The notes beneath the pieces were generated by a model. That model saw only the letters and a list, made by a program, of their open reading frames with translations. It had not been told where the DNA came from and did not search any database. The position numbers and the translations under genes were made by a program. Positions 9,409-21,100 of a stretch of DNA of 64,000 nucleotides are shown in pieces. Origin of the DNA: Synechococcus sp. UW140. GTDB taxonomy: Bacteria; Cyanobacteriota; Cyanobacteriia; PCC-6307; Cyanobiaceae. Location: contig CAMAPJ010000001.1 of NCBI GenBank assembly GCA_945860085.1, forward strand, positions 49,773 through 113,772, in the 5' to 3' direction. The stretch's first letter is position 1, and every line of letters starts with the position of its first letter.

Positions 9409-10146
9409 GTGCGTCCCAAGCCCCCCGCCCTGCCCTCGGCCCTGGCCCGCCGCGAAGCGGCTCGCAGCCTGCTCGCTGGGTCCCTCGACTGCCGCGATGC
9501 CCAGGCCGTGTTCAGCTTCACCGGCCAATGGGTCCATCGCCAAGGGATGGCCTCCCTGCCGGCCTTGATGGCCGAACTAGCCCAAGGCGAGGCCTTGCTC
9601 TGGTGGCAGGCCCTGCTGCAACAGTCCGTTGAGACTGTTGGCCTGAACGCCGAGCGAGTTGGCCTAACGACCAAGCCGGTAGACCTAACGGCCAAGCCAG
9701 TTGGACTGGGCGTCGTGGCAGTGGGACTGGCCGCCGAGCCGCCTGCAGCGACAGATCCGGCCCCGTCTGGATCGCTCCAGCCTGCCGCAATTCAGCCTGC
9801 CACGATCCAAGCCCTTGAACCGCCAGCTCAAGAGCTACAGGCCCCTGAACTGGAGGGTGGTCAAGACGATCCAGCCCTGAGTCCCCTGGCTGGCATCCCC
9901 GCCGCCCAGAGGGGACCTGAACCAGGGGAGGGACCAGCGGCGGAGCTTCAGCCTGGTGCAGAACCGATGGCCATTGCAGCAACGGCCCCACCAGCTTCCC
10001 GAGCGGTGGTGGCCAAGATCCGTCGCGGGGCCAGTACCAACCGGCCGGCGCCGGCGCCGCGCAACCCCGAACTGGCCCGCTTGCGTGCCTGGCTCCCCGA
10101 CAACGACTTCCAGGGTGGTGCAAGCCGCCGGTCCCATGCTGCCTGA
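9409..10146 (+). CDS. Hypothetical Ala/Pro-rich protein with heptapeptide repeats
   Basis: 245 residues, not recognised. Residues 1-70 look folded (ALARREAARSLLAGSLDCRDAQAVF, then LPALMAELAQGEALLWWQ). From residue 77 five tandem heptads of the form VGL-x-x-x-x occur, followed by a long Ala/Pro/Glu-rich low-complexity stretch. The last 40 residues end in a basic region and PELARLRAWLPDNDF, which looks conserved. There is no signal peptide or membrane segment. The 3' end overlaps nanE by 11 bp, so the two genes are probably co-expressed. No function can be inferred. Confidence 0.6.
   Translation: MRPKPPALPSALARREAARSLLAGSLDCRDAQAVFSFTGQWVHRQGMASLPALMAELAQGEALLWWQALLQQSVETVGLNAERVGLTTKPVDLTAKPVGLGVVAVGLAAEPPAATDPAPSGSLQPAAIQPATIQALEPPAQELQAPELEGGQDDPALSPLAGIPAAQRGPEPGEGPAAELQPGAEPMAIAATAPPASRAVVAKIRRGASTNRPAPAPRNPELARLRAWLPDNDFQGGASRRSHAA
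9637..9741 (+). repeat. Five tandem 21-bp in-frame repeats
   Basis: Five consecutive 21-bp units (9637, 9658, 9679, 9700, 9721) encode VGLNAER, VGLTTKP, VDLTAKP, VGLGVVA and VGLAAEP. The units are diverged but the V-(G/D)-L start is constant, as in an ageing in-frame minisatellite. Confidence 0.8.
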
Positions 10147-10843
10147 CCGTTATGCCCTCAAGGGCGGCCTGCTGGTGTCGGTGCAGGCGCCGGAGGGGTC
10201 GCCGATGCGCCACCCCGATGTGATTGCGGCGATGGCCGAGGCCAGCCTGGCCAAAGGGGCCATCGGCGTCCGGCTGGAGAGCCCAGAGCATATTGGCGCC
10301 GTGCGCCGTCGTTGCCCCGGGGCCCTGATCGTGGGCCTGTGGAAGCGCACGTTTTCCGACAGCGCGGTGTACATCACCCCCGGCTGGGAGGAGATCCGGA
10401 CGGTCTGGGCTGCGGGGGCCGATGTCATCGCCCTTGATGCCACCGATCGTCACCGGCCCGCTGGCCAGGAACTGGACGACTTAATTCGCCGCTGCCGGGA
10501 TGATCTGGGTGCCCCGCTGATGGCCGATGTGGATTCCGTCGCCAATGGTCTGCGGGCGGCAGCGTTGGGCTGCGACTGGGTTGGCACCACCCTCTACGGC
10601 TACACCGAAGCGACCGCGGCGTGGCGGCCCCCAGGGCTAGAGCTGCTGGGCCCCCTACGCGCCGGCTTACCGGAGGCGGTGAGCCTGATCTGTGAAGGCG
10701 GGATTGCCAGTGCCAGCGGCGCCACTGCGGCCCTGGCGGCCGGCGCCGATGCGGTGGTGGTCGGAACGGCAATCACCGGGGTGGACCTGCAGGTGGCCGC
10801 CTATGTGAAGGCCCTGGCCGAGGCTGAGCTCGATCTGGCTTAG
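10136..10843 (+). CDS. nanE: N-acetylmannosamine-6-phosphate 2-epimerase
   Basis: 235 residues forming a TIM barrel of the NanE family: LKGGLLVSVQAPEGSPMRHP at the N-terminus, GLWKR containing the expected catalytic lysine, ITPGWEEI, ALDATDRHRP, LMADVDSV, ICEGGIASA and VVVGTAITG for phosphate binding. NanE interconverts ManNAc-6-P and GlcNAc-6-P in amino-sugar metabolism. Starting at ATG 10136 gives the family length, while upstream in-frame sequence lies within the preceding gene. No other nan genes are adjacent, but wecB lies about 23 kb away, so the role may be in surface amino-sugar supply rather than sialic acid catabolism. Confidence 0.9.
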   Translation: MLPDRYALKGGLLVSVQAPEGSPMRHPDVIAAMAEASLAKGAIGVRLESPEHIGAVRRRCPGALIVGLWKRTFSDSAVYITPGWEEIRTVWAAGADVIALDATDRHRPAGQELDDLIRRCRDDLGAPLMADVDSVANGLRAAALGCDWVGTTLYGYTEATAAWRPPGLELLGPLRAGLPEAVSLICEGGIASASGATAALAAGADAVVVGTAITGVDLQVAAYVKALAEAELDLA

Positions 10844-10956
10844 CCCACCAGGGCCGAAGCCAAAAAGCAAGGTTGGCGCCCGGCCTGTTCTAGGCAGCTG
10901 GAGTGACTGGAGAAAGCAGGGAAGCGGGCCAGGAGAAGGGTGAGAGCCGCATCGGC

Positions 10957-13058
<2,102 letters not shown>

Positions 13059-13100
13059 TCCTGCGCACCACGACTTGAGGAGACACTGTTTTCTTGAAAC

Positions 13101-13136
13101 CTGAATTGCTTGAAAGCCAGCTTTCAAGCAATTCAG
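13101..13136. repeat. Perfect 36-bp inverted repeat (17-bp arms, 2-nt centre)
   Basis: CTGAATTGCTTGAAAGC (13101-13117) and its exact complement (13120-13136) flank CA. It sits between the convergent ends of the small membrane protein gene and fabG. It lacks a T-run and is AT-richer than its surroundings, so it may be a bidirectional terminator, an operator or a mobile palindromic repeat. Confidence 0.8.
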
Positions 13137-13209
13137 CTAGACACAGCCGGTTTGCGACGGCCAGCCGGTTAGAGACAGCCGCAGGGGAAAGACGCTGGGG
13201 GAAAGCCCC

Positions 13210-14007
<798 letters not shown>

Positions 14008-14016
14008 CTATCCGGC

Positions 14017-14068
14017 GGGGTTGTCTGCTGGGGTTGTCTGCTGGAGTTGTCTCCTGGGGCTTTCGGCT
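14017..14068 (+). repeat. Four tandem 13-bp units in intergenic DNA
   Basis: GGGGTTGTCTGCT occurs twice exactly (14017, 14030), then GGAGTTGTCTCCT (14043) and GGGGCTTTCGGCT (14056). The array is in the gap between the K+ channel gene and fabG, upstream of fabG on its strand, so it could affect fabG expression. Confidence 0.75.
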
Positions 14069-14123
14069 GAGGCCATCAGCTGGGGCATGCAGGTGACGCG
14101 GCAGGGGTCGCTGCAGGCCCGGC

Positions 14124-15305
14124 TCAGGCGGACATGACCTCAACGCTGGCCAGGCCAGGACCGAGCAGTTCGGCGAAGCGGTTGAGCTGCTGCTTGCTAC
14201 CGAGCACCACCAGCAGCTGGCCGGGGGCCAGCCGTTCGCTGCCGCCGGGGTTGGCGATCAGCTCCGACTCCCCGGGCGACCCCGGAGCCCCGAGCTGGGA
14301 GGGGGGAGTGCGAATCGCCAGCACCAGGGCGCCACTGCGGCGTCCCAGCTGCAGTTCCGCCAGGCTGTGGCCGCTGAGGTGGCTGAGTTGGTCGGGGTTG
14401 AGGCTGAGCTGGAACTCCTCCACCTCACAATCGGAGCCGGCCAGCAACTCCATGAAGGTCACCGCCAGGGGCCGCAGGGCGGTGGCGGCCATCGTGCGGC
14501 CGCCAGCCACGTAGGGACTGACCACCTGGTCGGCGCCGGCCAGGCGCAACTTGCGATCGGCCTCTTCGCTGTCGGCCCGAGCGATCAGCCGGCAGTGGGG
14601 CGCCAGGCCACGGGCGCTGAGGGTCACATAGAGATTGGCGGCGTTATTGGGCAGGGCGGCCACCAGGGCGCGGCACTGGTGGATGCCGGCCTCCTGCAGG
14701 GTTTCATCGAGGGTGGCATCGGCCAACAGCACCCGCAGGCCCCGTTGCTGGGCCTCGGCCACCCGTTCGCTGTCCATCTCCACCACCAGCAGCGGAACTT
14801 CCTCGGCACTGAGCTGCTCGGCGATTTCACGGCCGATGCGGCCGTAGCCGCAGAGAATCACGTGGTTATGCATGCGCCGCAGTTGCTCCCGGGTGCGTCG
14901 ATCGCGAAGGATCTGGAAGTAGCCGGTGTTCGTTAATTCCAGCAGTTTCTGCAGGGTCTGCTGCACCACCACCAGGCCGCCGACCAGGAGCAGGGTGGTG
15001 ACGATGCGGCCACCGCCGGAGAGGACCTTGGTGGCGGGATCGCTGAAGCCCATGGTGCTGAGCGTGATCAGCACCATCCAGTAGCAATCGCCCCAGTCCC
15101 AGCCCTCGGTGGCGCGGTAGCCCGCTGCCCCAGCATTCACCACGCCGAGCAGGAGCAGCAGCGGCGTGGCACCGCCCCGTTGCAGCAGGGCCTTGGCCAG
15201 GCCCGGACCGCGGTTGGAGCGTTTGTGGGGCTGAGGTCGCCGCTGGAGACGACCCCGGGAGGGCTGACGCTTCTGCGGCTGGGGCCGCCGCCCAGCCGGG
15301 ATCAT
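14124..15305 (-). CDS. Two-TM potassium channel with TrkA-N/TrkA-C (RCK) domains
   Basis: 393 residues. A very basic N-terminus (residues 1-45) precedes TM1 (about 47-62), a pore loop and TM2 (about 98-118). An RCK domain follows with the nucleotide motif CGYGRIGREIAEQL and acidic strand end VVEMDSE, then a C-terminal TrkA-C region. The overall plan is that of MthK-like channels. The pore loop reads TLSTMGFSD (residues 81-89), where the selectivity filter is usually T-V-G-Y/F-G-D, so a Ser replaces the second filter glycine. The gene overlaps the upstream glycosyltransferase-like gene by 4 bp, suggesting coupling. Confidence 0.87.
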   Translation of the reverse strand: MIPAGRRPQPQKRQPSRGRLQRRPQPHKRSNRGPGLAKALLQRGGATPLLLLLGVVNAGAAGYRATEGWDWGDCYWMVLITLSTMGFSDPATKVLSGGGRIVTTLLLVGGLVVVQQTLQKLLELTNTGYFQILRDRRTREQLRRMHNHVILCGYGRIGREIAEQLSAEEVPLLVVEMDSERVAEAQQRGLRVLLADATLDETLQEAGIHQCRALVAALPNNAANLYVTLSARGLAPHCRLIARADSEEADRKLRLAGADQVVSPYVAGGRTMAATALRPLAVTFMELLAGSDCEVEEFQLSLNPDQLSHLSGHSLAELQLGRRSGALVLAIRTPPSQLGAPGSPGESELIANPGGSERLAPGQLLVVLGSKQQLNRFAELLGPGLASVEVMSA

Positions 15306-16162
15306 CCAAGGCCGAGAGCCTGAAGCACCTGCTCCAGGCTCAGTTGCGCCAGGTCAGGGCCGCCGAGACCCTGCACGCCAGGACGCTGGGGCAGGCTGGC
15401 CGGCTCCCGTCCCAGGGCCACCAAAGGGGTGCCCGTGAGTAGGGCCAGTTCGCTCTCGATCGGATCGCTGCTCAGCACCACATCACAACCAGCCAGCTGG
15501 GCCGCCCGATCCACCAGGCATGCTCCAGGCAGGGCTGTCACCACCCGCAGGTCGGCCAGTTTCTGCCGCACCCGCTCCTGCAGGCCCTGCCACTGGGCGG
15601 CAGGCCAGTCCGGGGCAGCGGCCGGGGAAGCAGCACGGGCGGCGCTGGCCGGGGCGAGCAGCAAGGCCGGCCCCTGGCCCGGGGGCAGGGCGGCACCAGC
15701 CTTGTCGAGGGCCGCTTTGGGCAAGGCGAGCCGGAAGCTGTTGGCATCTAGGCCGATGCCCAGCGGCCGCAGGTAGGCGGCCAGGGCCTGCTGGGGCCAA
15801 AGGCCGGGGTCAAGGTCGATGCGCTCGGTAGCGGAGAAGCCCCCAGCCGCAACCCGGGTGGGGATGTGGCTCATCGAAAGCATCAGGTCCACCTGGCGGC
15901 CGGAGGCCAGGTTGAGGCACACCTGGAAATCCGGTTCGCGCACGTTGCCCAGCAGGTTGGCCCAGTCGGCCAGGGTGGAGCCCTCCTGAAAATTGAAGGG
16001 CAGCACCTTCTCTACGGCCGGCAACAGCTTCCAGCTGCCAGCGGCTTCCGGGGCGCAAGCGACCTGGATCTGGGCCTTAAGGCTGGCTGCCACAGTGGCG
16101 ACCGCAGGCAAGGCCTGCAGCTGGGACGCGATCCCGCCCGGTATCAGGAACAGCACGCGCAT
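15302..16162 (-). CDS. Glycosyltransferase family 9-like (heptosyltransferase-like) protein
   Basis: About 286 residues starting MRVLFLIPGGIASQLQALPA, the N-terminal pattern of GT9/ADP-heptose:LPS heptosyltransferases (strand, then G-G-I/L-G-D-x-x-x-x-x-P). The C-terminal half retains the GT-B-like DVVLSSDPIESELALLTGTPLVALG, corresponding to the GPxH-A-A-x-G-x-P region although the usual His is not obvious. The sequence is weakly conserved overall and rich in Ala/Pro in the middle. The role is probably surface polysaccharide assembly, as inference. The ATG at 16162 is preferred over an upstream GTG/ATG extension that lacks homology. Confidence 0.65.
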   Translation of the reverse strand: MRVLFLIPGGIASQLQALPAVATVAASLKAQIQVACAPEAAGSWKLLPAVEKVLPFNFQEGSTLADWANLLGNVREPDFQVCLNLASGRQVDLMLSMSHIPTRVAAGGFSATERIDLDPGLWPQQALAAYLRPLGIGLDANSFRLALPKAALDKAGAALPPGQGPALLLAPASAARAASPAAAPDWPAAQWQGLQERVRQKLADLRVVTALPGACLVDRAAQLAGCDVVLSSDPIESELALLTGTPLVALGREPASLPQRPGVQGLGGPDLAQLSLEQVLQALGLG

Positions 16163-16242
16163 GGCGATCGCCGGGACGTTATCGAGACTCCAATTGATTG
16201 TATGGATCGCCTCTGTTCTTTCCCTCCACAAACTGAACGCTT

Positions 16243-16935
16243 GTGCATTTGCTGATTGCCGCCGCCGGCAGTGGCCGGCGTATGGGAGCCACCGGAAACA
16301 AGTTGTTGTTGCCCCTGGCGGGCCGGCCGGTGCTGGCCTGGACCCTGGAAGCCGCCTTGGCCTGCCAGGAGATTGTCTGGATCGGCCTGGTTGGCCAGCC
16401 CGTGGATGCCGAGGCGATTGGGGCCTTGGTGAGCGCCGCCCAGCCGGACCGGCCTGTGGTCTGGATTGAGGGGGGCGACACCCGCCAGAAGTCCGTGAGC
16501 CGGGGCCTAGAGGCCCTGCCGGCCGGCGCCGAGGAGGTGTTGATCCATGACGGCGCCCGCTGCCTGGTGAATCCGGAGCTGATCGCCCGCTGCGGGGCGG
16601 CGGTGCGGGCCGGCGAGGCCGTGGTTGCCGCCACCCGGGTCACCGACACGATCAAGCGGGTGGATGCGAGCGGCATGATCAGCGGCACGCCGGATCGCCA
16701 GGAACTCTGGGGGGCCCAGACCCCGCAAGGCTTTGGCGTGGAACGGCTGCGCCAAGCCCATCGCCGCGCTATCGATGAGGGCTGGAGCGTCACCGACGAT
16801 GCCTCCCTGTTCGAGCGGCTGGGCTGGCCGGTTCGCGTGATCGAGGCGCCACCCTCCAACCTCAAGATCACCACCCCCTTCGATCTGACCATCGCCGAGG
16901 CGGTGCTTGCTGCCCGGTTCGCTGGGGGGGGCTAA
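16243..16935 (+). CDS. ispD: 2-C-methyl-D-erythritol 4-phosphate cytidylyltransferase
   Basis: 230 residues. The CTP-binding motif [20 protein letters not shown] is at the N-terminus, followed by [46 protein letters not shown] and [10 protein letters not shown], all IspD hallmarks. It makes CDP-ME in the non-mevalonate pathway that supplies carotenoid, chlorophyll-phytol and quinone side chains. GTG at 16243 is the start, since homology begins immediately. It is divergent from the GT9-like gene and its 3' end overlaps the convergent LD-carboxypeptidase gene by 4 bp. Confidence 0.96.
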   Translation: MHLLIAAAGSGRRMGATGNKLLLPLAGRPVLAWTLEAALACQEIVWIGLVGQPVDAEAIGALVSAAQPDRPVVWIEGGDTRQKSVSRGLEALPAGAEEVLIHDGARCLVNPELIARCGAAVRAGEAVVAATRVTDTIKRVDASGMISGTPDRQELWGAQTPQGFGVERLRQAHRRAIDEGWSVTDDASLFERLGWPVRVIEAPPSNLKITTPFDLTIAEAVLAARFAGGG

Positions 16936-17921
16936 GCCAAGATCTGCAGCTGCCCCCGCTGGCCGTCGAGCCGGGCCCGCACCCCTAGGGGCAGGGCGGC
17001 GTTGCCAGGTTCATGGCCGACGGGAAGTCCGGCCAGTACGGGGATGCCGAGGTCGGCGGTGCGATCGCGCAGTACCTGCTCGGCGCTGAAGCTCCGGGCC
17101 AGTTCAGCGCTGGTCTTCCCGGGCACATCATCCGGGTCGTCGCAGCCGCTGAAGCGGCCAAAGCCGATGCCCCCCAGCTGCTGCAAGGCGCCGCACAGGC
17201 GCCAGTGGGTGAGCATGCGATCGAGGCGATAGGGCGCTTCGCCCACGTCCTCGAGGATCAGGATCGCCCCCTGCAGATCGGGCAGGTGGCGGGTGCCAAG
17301 CAGGTGGGTGGCGACGGTGAGATTGCCGACTAGGAGCGGTCCGGTGGCGCTACCGCCGCTCCAGGCGATCCCGTCTAGGTCGGCGAGGGGATCGCCAAAG
17401 AGGAGCTGGCGCAGGCGCTCGCGGCTCCACTCCGGTTCGCTCGCCAGGCTGGTGACCAGGGGGCCATGGATGGCGCCGCCCAGGCCCTGGGCCGCCTGGG
17501 CCCAGAGCAGGGAGGTGACATCGGAGAAACCCAGCAGCCAGCCAGCCGGCAGCTCCAAGGGCTGCTCCAGCAGCCGGGCTGCCCCCCAGCCGCCGCGGAT
17601 GCAGGCCAGCAGGGCCGCCTGCTCGCCCCCGGCTTCCGCCCCGGCAACTGAAACTGGGTCGGCGCGGGAAGCAAGCAGATCGCTACGCCGCTCAGGATCG
17701 GCGCCGGCCAGGTAACCCCAGCGCCTCAGGGGCGCCGCATGGGCCGCCACCTGCAGCCCCCAGCCCTCCAGTACGGCAATGCCCGCCTGAAGCCGCTCCA
17801 GATCATCGAGGGCGGAGCTCGCCGCCACCAGCCCCACCCGATCTCCAGGGCGCAGGGGAGCCGGCTGGCGGGGTCTCGCGGCCCTGGCAAAGGATCGCTC
17901 GCCAAGCCTGGCGCCGGTCAT
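16932..17921 (-). CDS. LD-carboxypeptidase (peptidase family S66)
   Basis: About 329 residues. [13 protein letters not shown] is the N-terminal family motif, [11 protein letters not shown] and [10 protein letters not shown] follow, the latter containing the expected nucleophilic Ser. [18 protein letters not shown] carries the Glu and [12 protein letters not shown] the His of the Ser-Glu-His triad. The enzyme removes the terminal D-Ala from tetrapeptide muropeptides in peptidoglycan recycling. MccF-type immunity is an alternative but less likely here. The start ATG at 17921 overlaps the ubiA stop (ATGA), giving translational coupling. A longer in-frame start at 17969 would lie inside ubiA. Confidence 0.9.
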   Translation of the reverse strand: MTGARLGERSFARAARPRQPAPLRPGDRVGLVAASSALDDLERLQAGIAVLEGWGLQVAAHAAPLRRWGYLAGADPERRSDLLASRADPVSVAGAEAGGEQAALLACIRGGWGAARLLEQPLELPAGWLLGFSDVTSLLWAQAAQGLGGAIHGPLVTSLASEPEWSRERLRQLLFGDPLADLDGIAWSGGSATGPLLVGNLTVATHLLGTRHLPDLQGAILILEDVGEAPYRLDRMLTHWRLCGALQQLGGIGFGRFSGCDDPDDVPGKTSAELARSFSAEQVLRDRTADLGIPVLAGLPVGHEPGNAALPLGVRARLDGQRGQLQILA

Positions 17922-18811
17922 GGCCAGCGTCCCAGCACCAAGGCCAGCAGCAGCAGCGCCCCCAGCCAAACCTGGTGGCTGAAGTGGCGGCCGTAGGCCG
18001 CACGGGACAAGTGGGGCGAGCGCAACTGCCAGGCCTCACGCCCCATGCCAGCCGCCGCCAGGGCCCAGGCGGGCCAGAACCAGGCCGACACCCCGGCCAG
18101 GCTGGCCGCCAGGGCTAGGGCCAGGGCGGCGCACAGATAACAGAGGCCGATCGTGGCTGGCGCCGCCGCGCCCAGGGTCAAGGCGCTGCTGCGAATGCCA
18201 AGGGCCCGGTCGTCGGGCCGGTCAGCCATGGCGTAGGCCGTGTCAAAGCCGAAACACCAGAGCAGGGTGGCCAGCCAGGCCAAGGCCAGGGGCCAGCCGC
18301 CGACCAGATCGGCCCGGGCAGCGGCCCAGGGGATCAGCACGGCAAAGCCCCAGCAGAGGGACAGCACCAGCTGGGGCAGGGCGAACCAGCGCTTAGCCGA
18401 GGGATAAATAAGTATCGGTGGCAGCGCCGCGAAGGCCAGCAGCAGGCAGAGGCCCCGGCTGGCGACCGGCAGCGCCAGCACCACCAGCAGCGCCAGGACC
18501 AGACAGAGCAGTAGCAACCCCAGCGCCGCGGCCACGCCAATGGCGCCACTGGCCAGGGGCCGCTGGCGGGTGCGCTCGACCAGGGGATCAATGCGCCGGT
18601 CCCAGAGGTCGTTGGCGACGCAGCCGGCGCCGCTAACCGCCAGGCCACCGAGCCCGATCAAGCCAACCAGGCCTGGATCCGGCGGGCTGGAGGGCAACAA
18701 CCAGAGGCTCCAGCCGGCTGGGATCAGCAGGATCAGCCGCCCACTGGGCTTGTCCCAGCGCAACAGGGCTAACCAGCTCTTCAGGAACCGGAGCGCTCCA
18801 GCTGCCGCCAC
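17918..18811 (-). CDS. ubiA: 4-hydroxybenzoate polyprenyltransferase (UbiA family)
   Basis: About 297 residues, eight or nine helices. The two Asp-rich motifs are NDLWDRRIDPLVERTRQRPL and YAMADRPDD, the arrangement of 4-hydroxybenzoate prenyltransferases. LRWDKPSGRLILLIPAGW starts the homology. In cyanobacteria this enzyme attaches the solanesyl chain in plastoquinone synthesis. The start is uncertain: GTG at 18811 gives the family length, and the reading frame stays open to 19012, but that would overlap the divergent ppx start and add a low-complexity Gly/Pro sequence. The enzyme is membrane-bound. Confidence 0.9.
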   Translation of the reverse strand: MAAAGALRFLKSWLALLRWDKPSGRLILLIPAGWSLWLLPSSPPDPGLVGLIGLGGLAVSGAGCVANDLWDRRIDPLVERTRQRPLASGAIGVAAALGLLLLCLVLALLVVLALPVASRGLCLLLAFAALPPILIYPSAKRWFALPQLVLSLCWGFAVLIPWAAARADLVGGWPLALAWLATLLWCFGFDTAYAMADRPDDRALGIRSSALTLGAAAPATIGLCYLCAALALALAASLAGVSAWFWPAWALAAAGMGREAWQLRSPHLSRAAYGRHFSHQVWLGALLLLALVLGRWP

Positions 18812-18938
18812 CCCAGGTCCCCCCTGAAATCCTGGGGGGACCCTAGGGCTGCCCGCCCCGTTCGGCGTCCCTGACCGCCTGGCCCCCTGGCCCGACCCCC
18901 AGTGGCAAAGTGGCGCCGAAACCGACCCGGCTGGACGC

Positions 18939-20588
18939 GTGACCGTCACCCCCTCCAGCCCCGCCCCCGACAACTCCTTGCGCCGGGTCGCCGCCATCGA
19001 CATCGGCACCAACTCGATTCACCTGCTGATTGCGGCGGTGGACCCGCTGTTGCACAGCTTCAGTGTTGTGCTGGCCGAAAAGAGCGCCACCCGCCTGGGC
19101 GAACGCGACCCGGAGACAGGACACCTCAGCGCAGCATCGGTGGAGCGCGCCTTCCTGACCCTGCGCCACTGCCGCGACCTGGCCCACAGCCATGGGGTGG
19201 AGCAGATCGTCACCGCCGCCACCAGCGCCGTGCGCGAGGCCCCCAACGGCCGCGAGTTCTTAGCGACCCTGCAGGAGCAGCTGGGCTTGGAGGTGGACCT
19301 GGTCAGCGGCCCGGAGGAGGCCCGCCTGATCTACCTGGGGGTGCTCTCGGGGATGAGCTTCGGCGATACGCCCCATTTCATCCTCGACATCGGCGGCGGC
19401 TCCACCGAACTAGTGCTCGCCGATGGCCGCGACGCCCGCGCCCTGACCAGCACCCGCATCGGCGCCGTGCGGCTACTGAGGGAGTTTATCGAGGAAGAAC
19501 CGCTGGCTCCGGCCCGGCGCCAGTTCCTGGAGGCCTACATCCAGGGCTCCCTCGATCCGGCCGTCGCCCAGGTGCGCCAGGCCCTGCGCCCGGGTGAAAG
19601 TCCGGTGCTGGTGGGCACTAGTGGCACGGCCATGGCCCTGGCCGCCCTGGCGGCCGCCGAAGACGCCAAGCCGCCCCTGAAATTGCAGGGCTACCGGCTC
19701 AGCCGCGCCCGCATCGACCAGCTGGTTGACCGGCTCGTGGCCATGACACCGGAGCAGCGCCGCGCCCTGACCGCCATCAACGACCGCCGCGCCGAGATCA
19801 TCGTGCCCGGGGCCCTGATCCTGCAGACCGCCATGACGATGCTGCAGGCCCGGGAGCTAGTGGTCTGCGATCGGGCCCTGCGCGAAGGCCTGATCGTCGA
19901 CTGGATGCTGCGCAACCAGCTACTCGATGATCGCTTCGCCTTCCAGAGCACGATCCGGGAGCGCACGGTGCGCCACCTGGCCCGCAACTACGCGGTCGAC
20001 CAGCCCCAGGCTGAACGGGTCGCCGCCCATGCCCTCAGCCTCTACGACCAGACCCACGGCCTGCTGCACCACGATCCGGGCCCGGGCCGCTTGCTGCTCT
20101 GGGCCGCGGCCCAGCTGCATGGCTGCGGCAAGCACATCAACATCGCCGCCTATCACAAACACACCTGGTATCTGATCCGCCATGGCGAGCTGCTCGGCTA
20201 TTCCGAAACCGAGCATTTGATGGTGGCCGCTATCGCCAGATATCACCGGCGCGGCCTGCCGAAGAAACGCCATGAGTCTTGGCAGTTGATCGAGGGGCGC
20301 GAGGAGCGGCGCACGGTGTCGGAGATGGCCCTGCTGCTGCGCCTGGCCGCGGCCCTGGACCGGCGTCCCCAGGCCCTGATCGCCAGCCTCAAGGTGAAGG
20401 CGGTGGGGCCGAAGGCGGCAGCCACGGGGGTGCGCATCCTGCTGCAGCCCCAGCCCGCCGAGGCGGGTCTGCTGGAGCCCGATCTCAGCCTGGAATGCTG
20501 GAGCCTGCGCTCCTGCGCCGATGCCGTGGCCGAGGCCAGTGGCCTGGCCCTGGTGGTGGAAGGACCGGAAGCAGCGCCGCTGGCCTGA
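18939..20588 (+). CDS. ppx: Exopolyphosphatase (Ppx/GppA family) with HD-like domain
   Basis: 549 residues. The actin-fold phosphatase part begins AAIDIGTNSIHLLIA and includes VTAATSAVREAPNG, SGPEEARLIYLGV and the second ATP/phosphate motif LDIGGGSTELVLADG. From about residue 320 an HD-like helical domain follows. Its metal motif is degenerate (LHGCGKHI in place of an H-D), as seen in many Ppx proteins. The protein hydrolyses polyphosphate processively from the end, and may also act on pppGpp. The start is a GTG divergent from ubiA. A short GC hairpin (20601-20613) lies after the stop but has no T-run. Confidence 0.93.
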   Translation: MTVTPSSPAPDNSLRRVAAIDIGTNSIHLLIAAVDPLLHSFSVVLAEKSATRLGERDPETGHLSAASVERAFLTLRHCRDLAHSHGVEQIVTAATSAVREAPNGREFLATLQEQLGLEVDLVSGPEEARLIYLGVLSGMSFGDTPHFILDIGGGSTELVLADGRDARALTSTRIGAVRLLREFIEEEPLAPARRQFLEAYIQGSLDPAVAQVRQALRPGESPVLVGTSGTAMALAALAAAEDAKPPLKLQGYRLSRARIDQLVDRLVAMTPEQRRALTAINDRRAEIIVPGALILQTAMTMLQARELVVCDRALREGLIVDWMLRNQLLDDRFAFQSTIRERTVRHLARNYAVDQPQAERVAAHALSLYDQTHGLLHHDPGPGRLLLWAAAQLHGCGKHINIAAYHKHTWYLIRHGELLGYSETEHLMVAAIARYHRRGLPKKRHESWQLIEGREERRTVSEMALLLRLAAALDRRPQALIASLKVKAVGPKAAATGVRILLQPQPAEAGLLEPDLSLECWSLRSCADAVAEASGLALVVEGPEAAPLA

Positions 20589-20760
20589 AGGCCAGCCCGA
20601 GGCGGCAGCCGCCAGAAAGCCGCTGCCTTTCACTACCAGCCCAAAGACCTGGGCGCTAGGAAGCACTCAAGCAACGATCAATTCGCGCGATTCCCGCTGG
20701 CCAGAGTTACATTCTCGGTTCTTCAGAAAGAACTCAACAGAACATTTGCTGGATTGAAAA

Positions 20761-20832
<72 letters not shown>

Positions 20833-21100
20833 GTTAAAACGCCCTAGGCGCTTACTGAGCATAGTCCACGGCCGGTGAGCGGCCCTCCCATTCCGGTGTC
20901 GATCAGCTGGTGGTGCCGGCCCTGAAAGTGGCCCCGGCAGCGGCCCTCCATGGGCCCCCCAATGCCAGCGCGGCCTGCTGGGCGCTCAGGCACGATGGTT
21001 GGTCGATGCGGCCCCTTCCGGTCGCTGGCAAGCCGCCCTACTCGGCGCTGCCAACACCCTCAGGAGCCTGGCTCCTGCCCCTGGTCCCCCTGCCTCTGCC

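Noticed and set aside
9518..10453. 311-residue open frame on the minus strand
   Set aside because: It is antisense to the hypothetical gene and nanE, and is low-complexity Pro/Arg/Gln sequence typical of GC-rich shadow frames.
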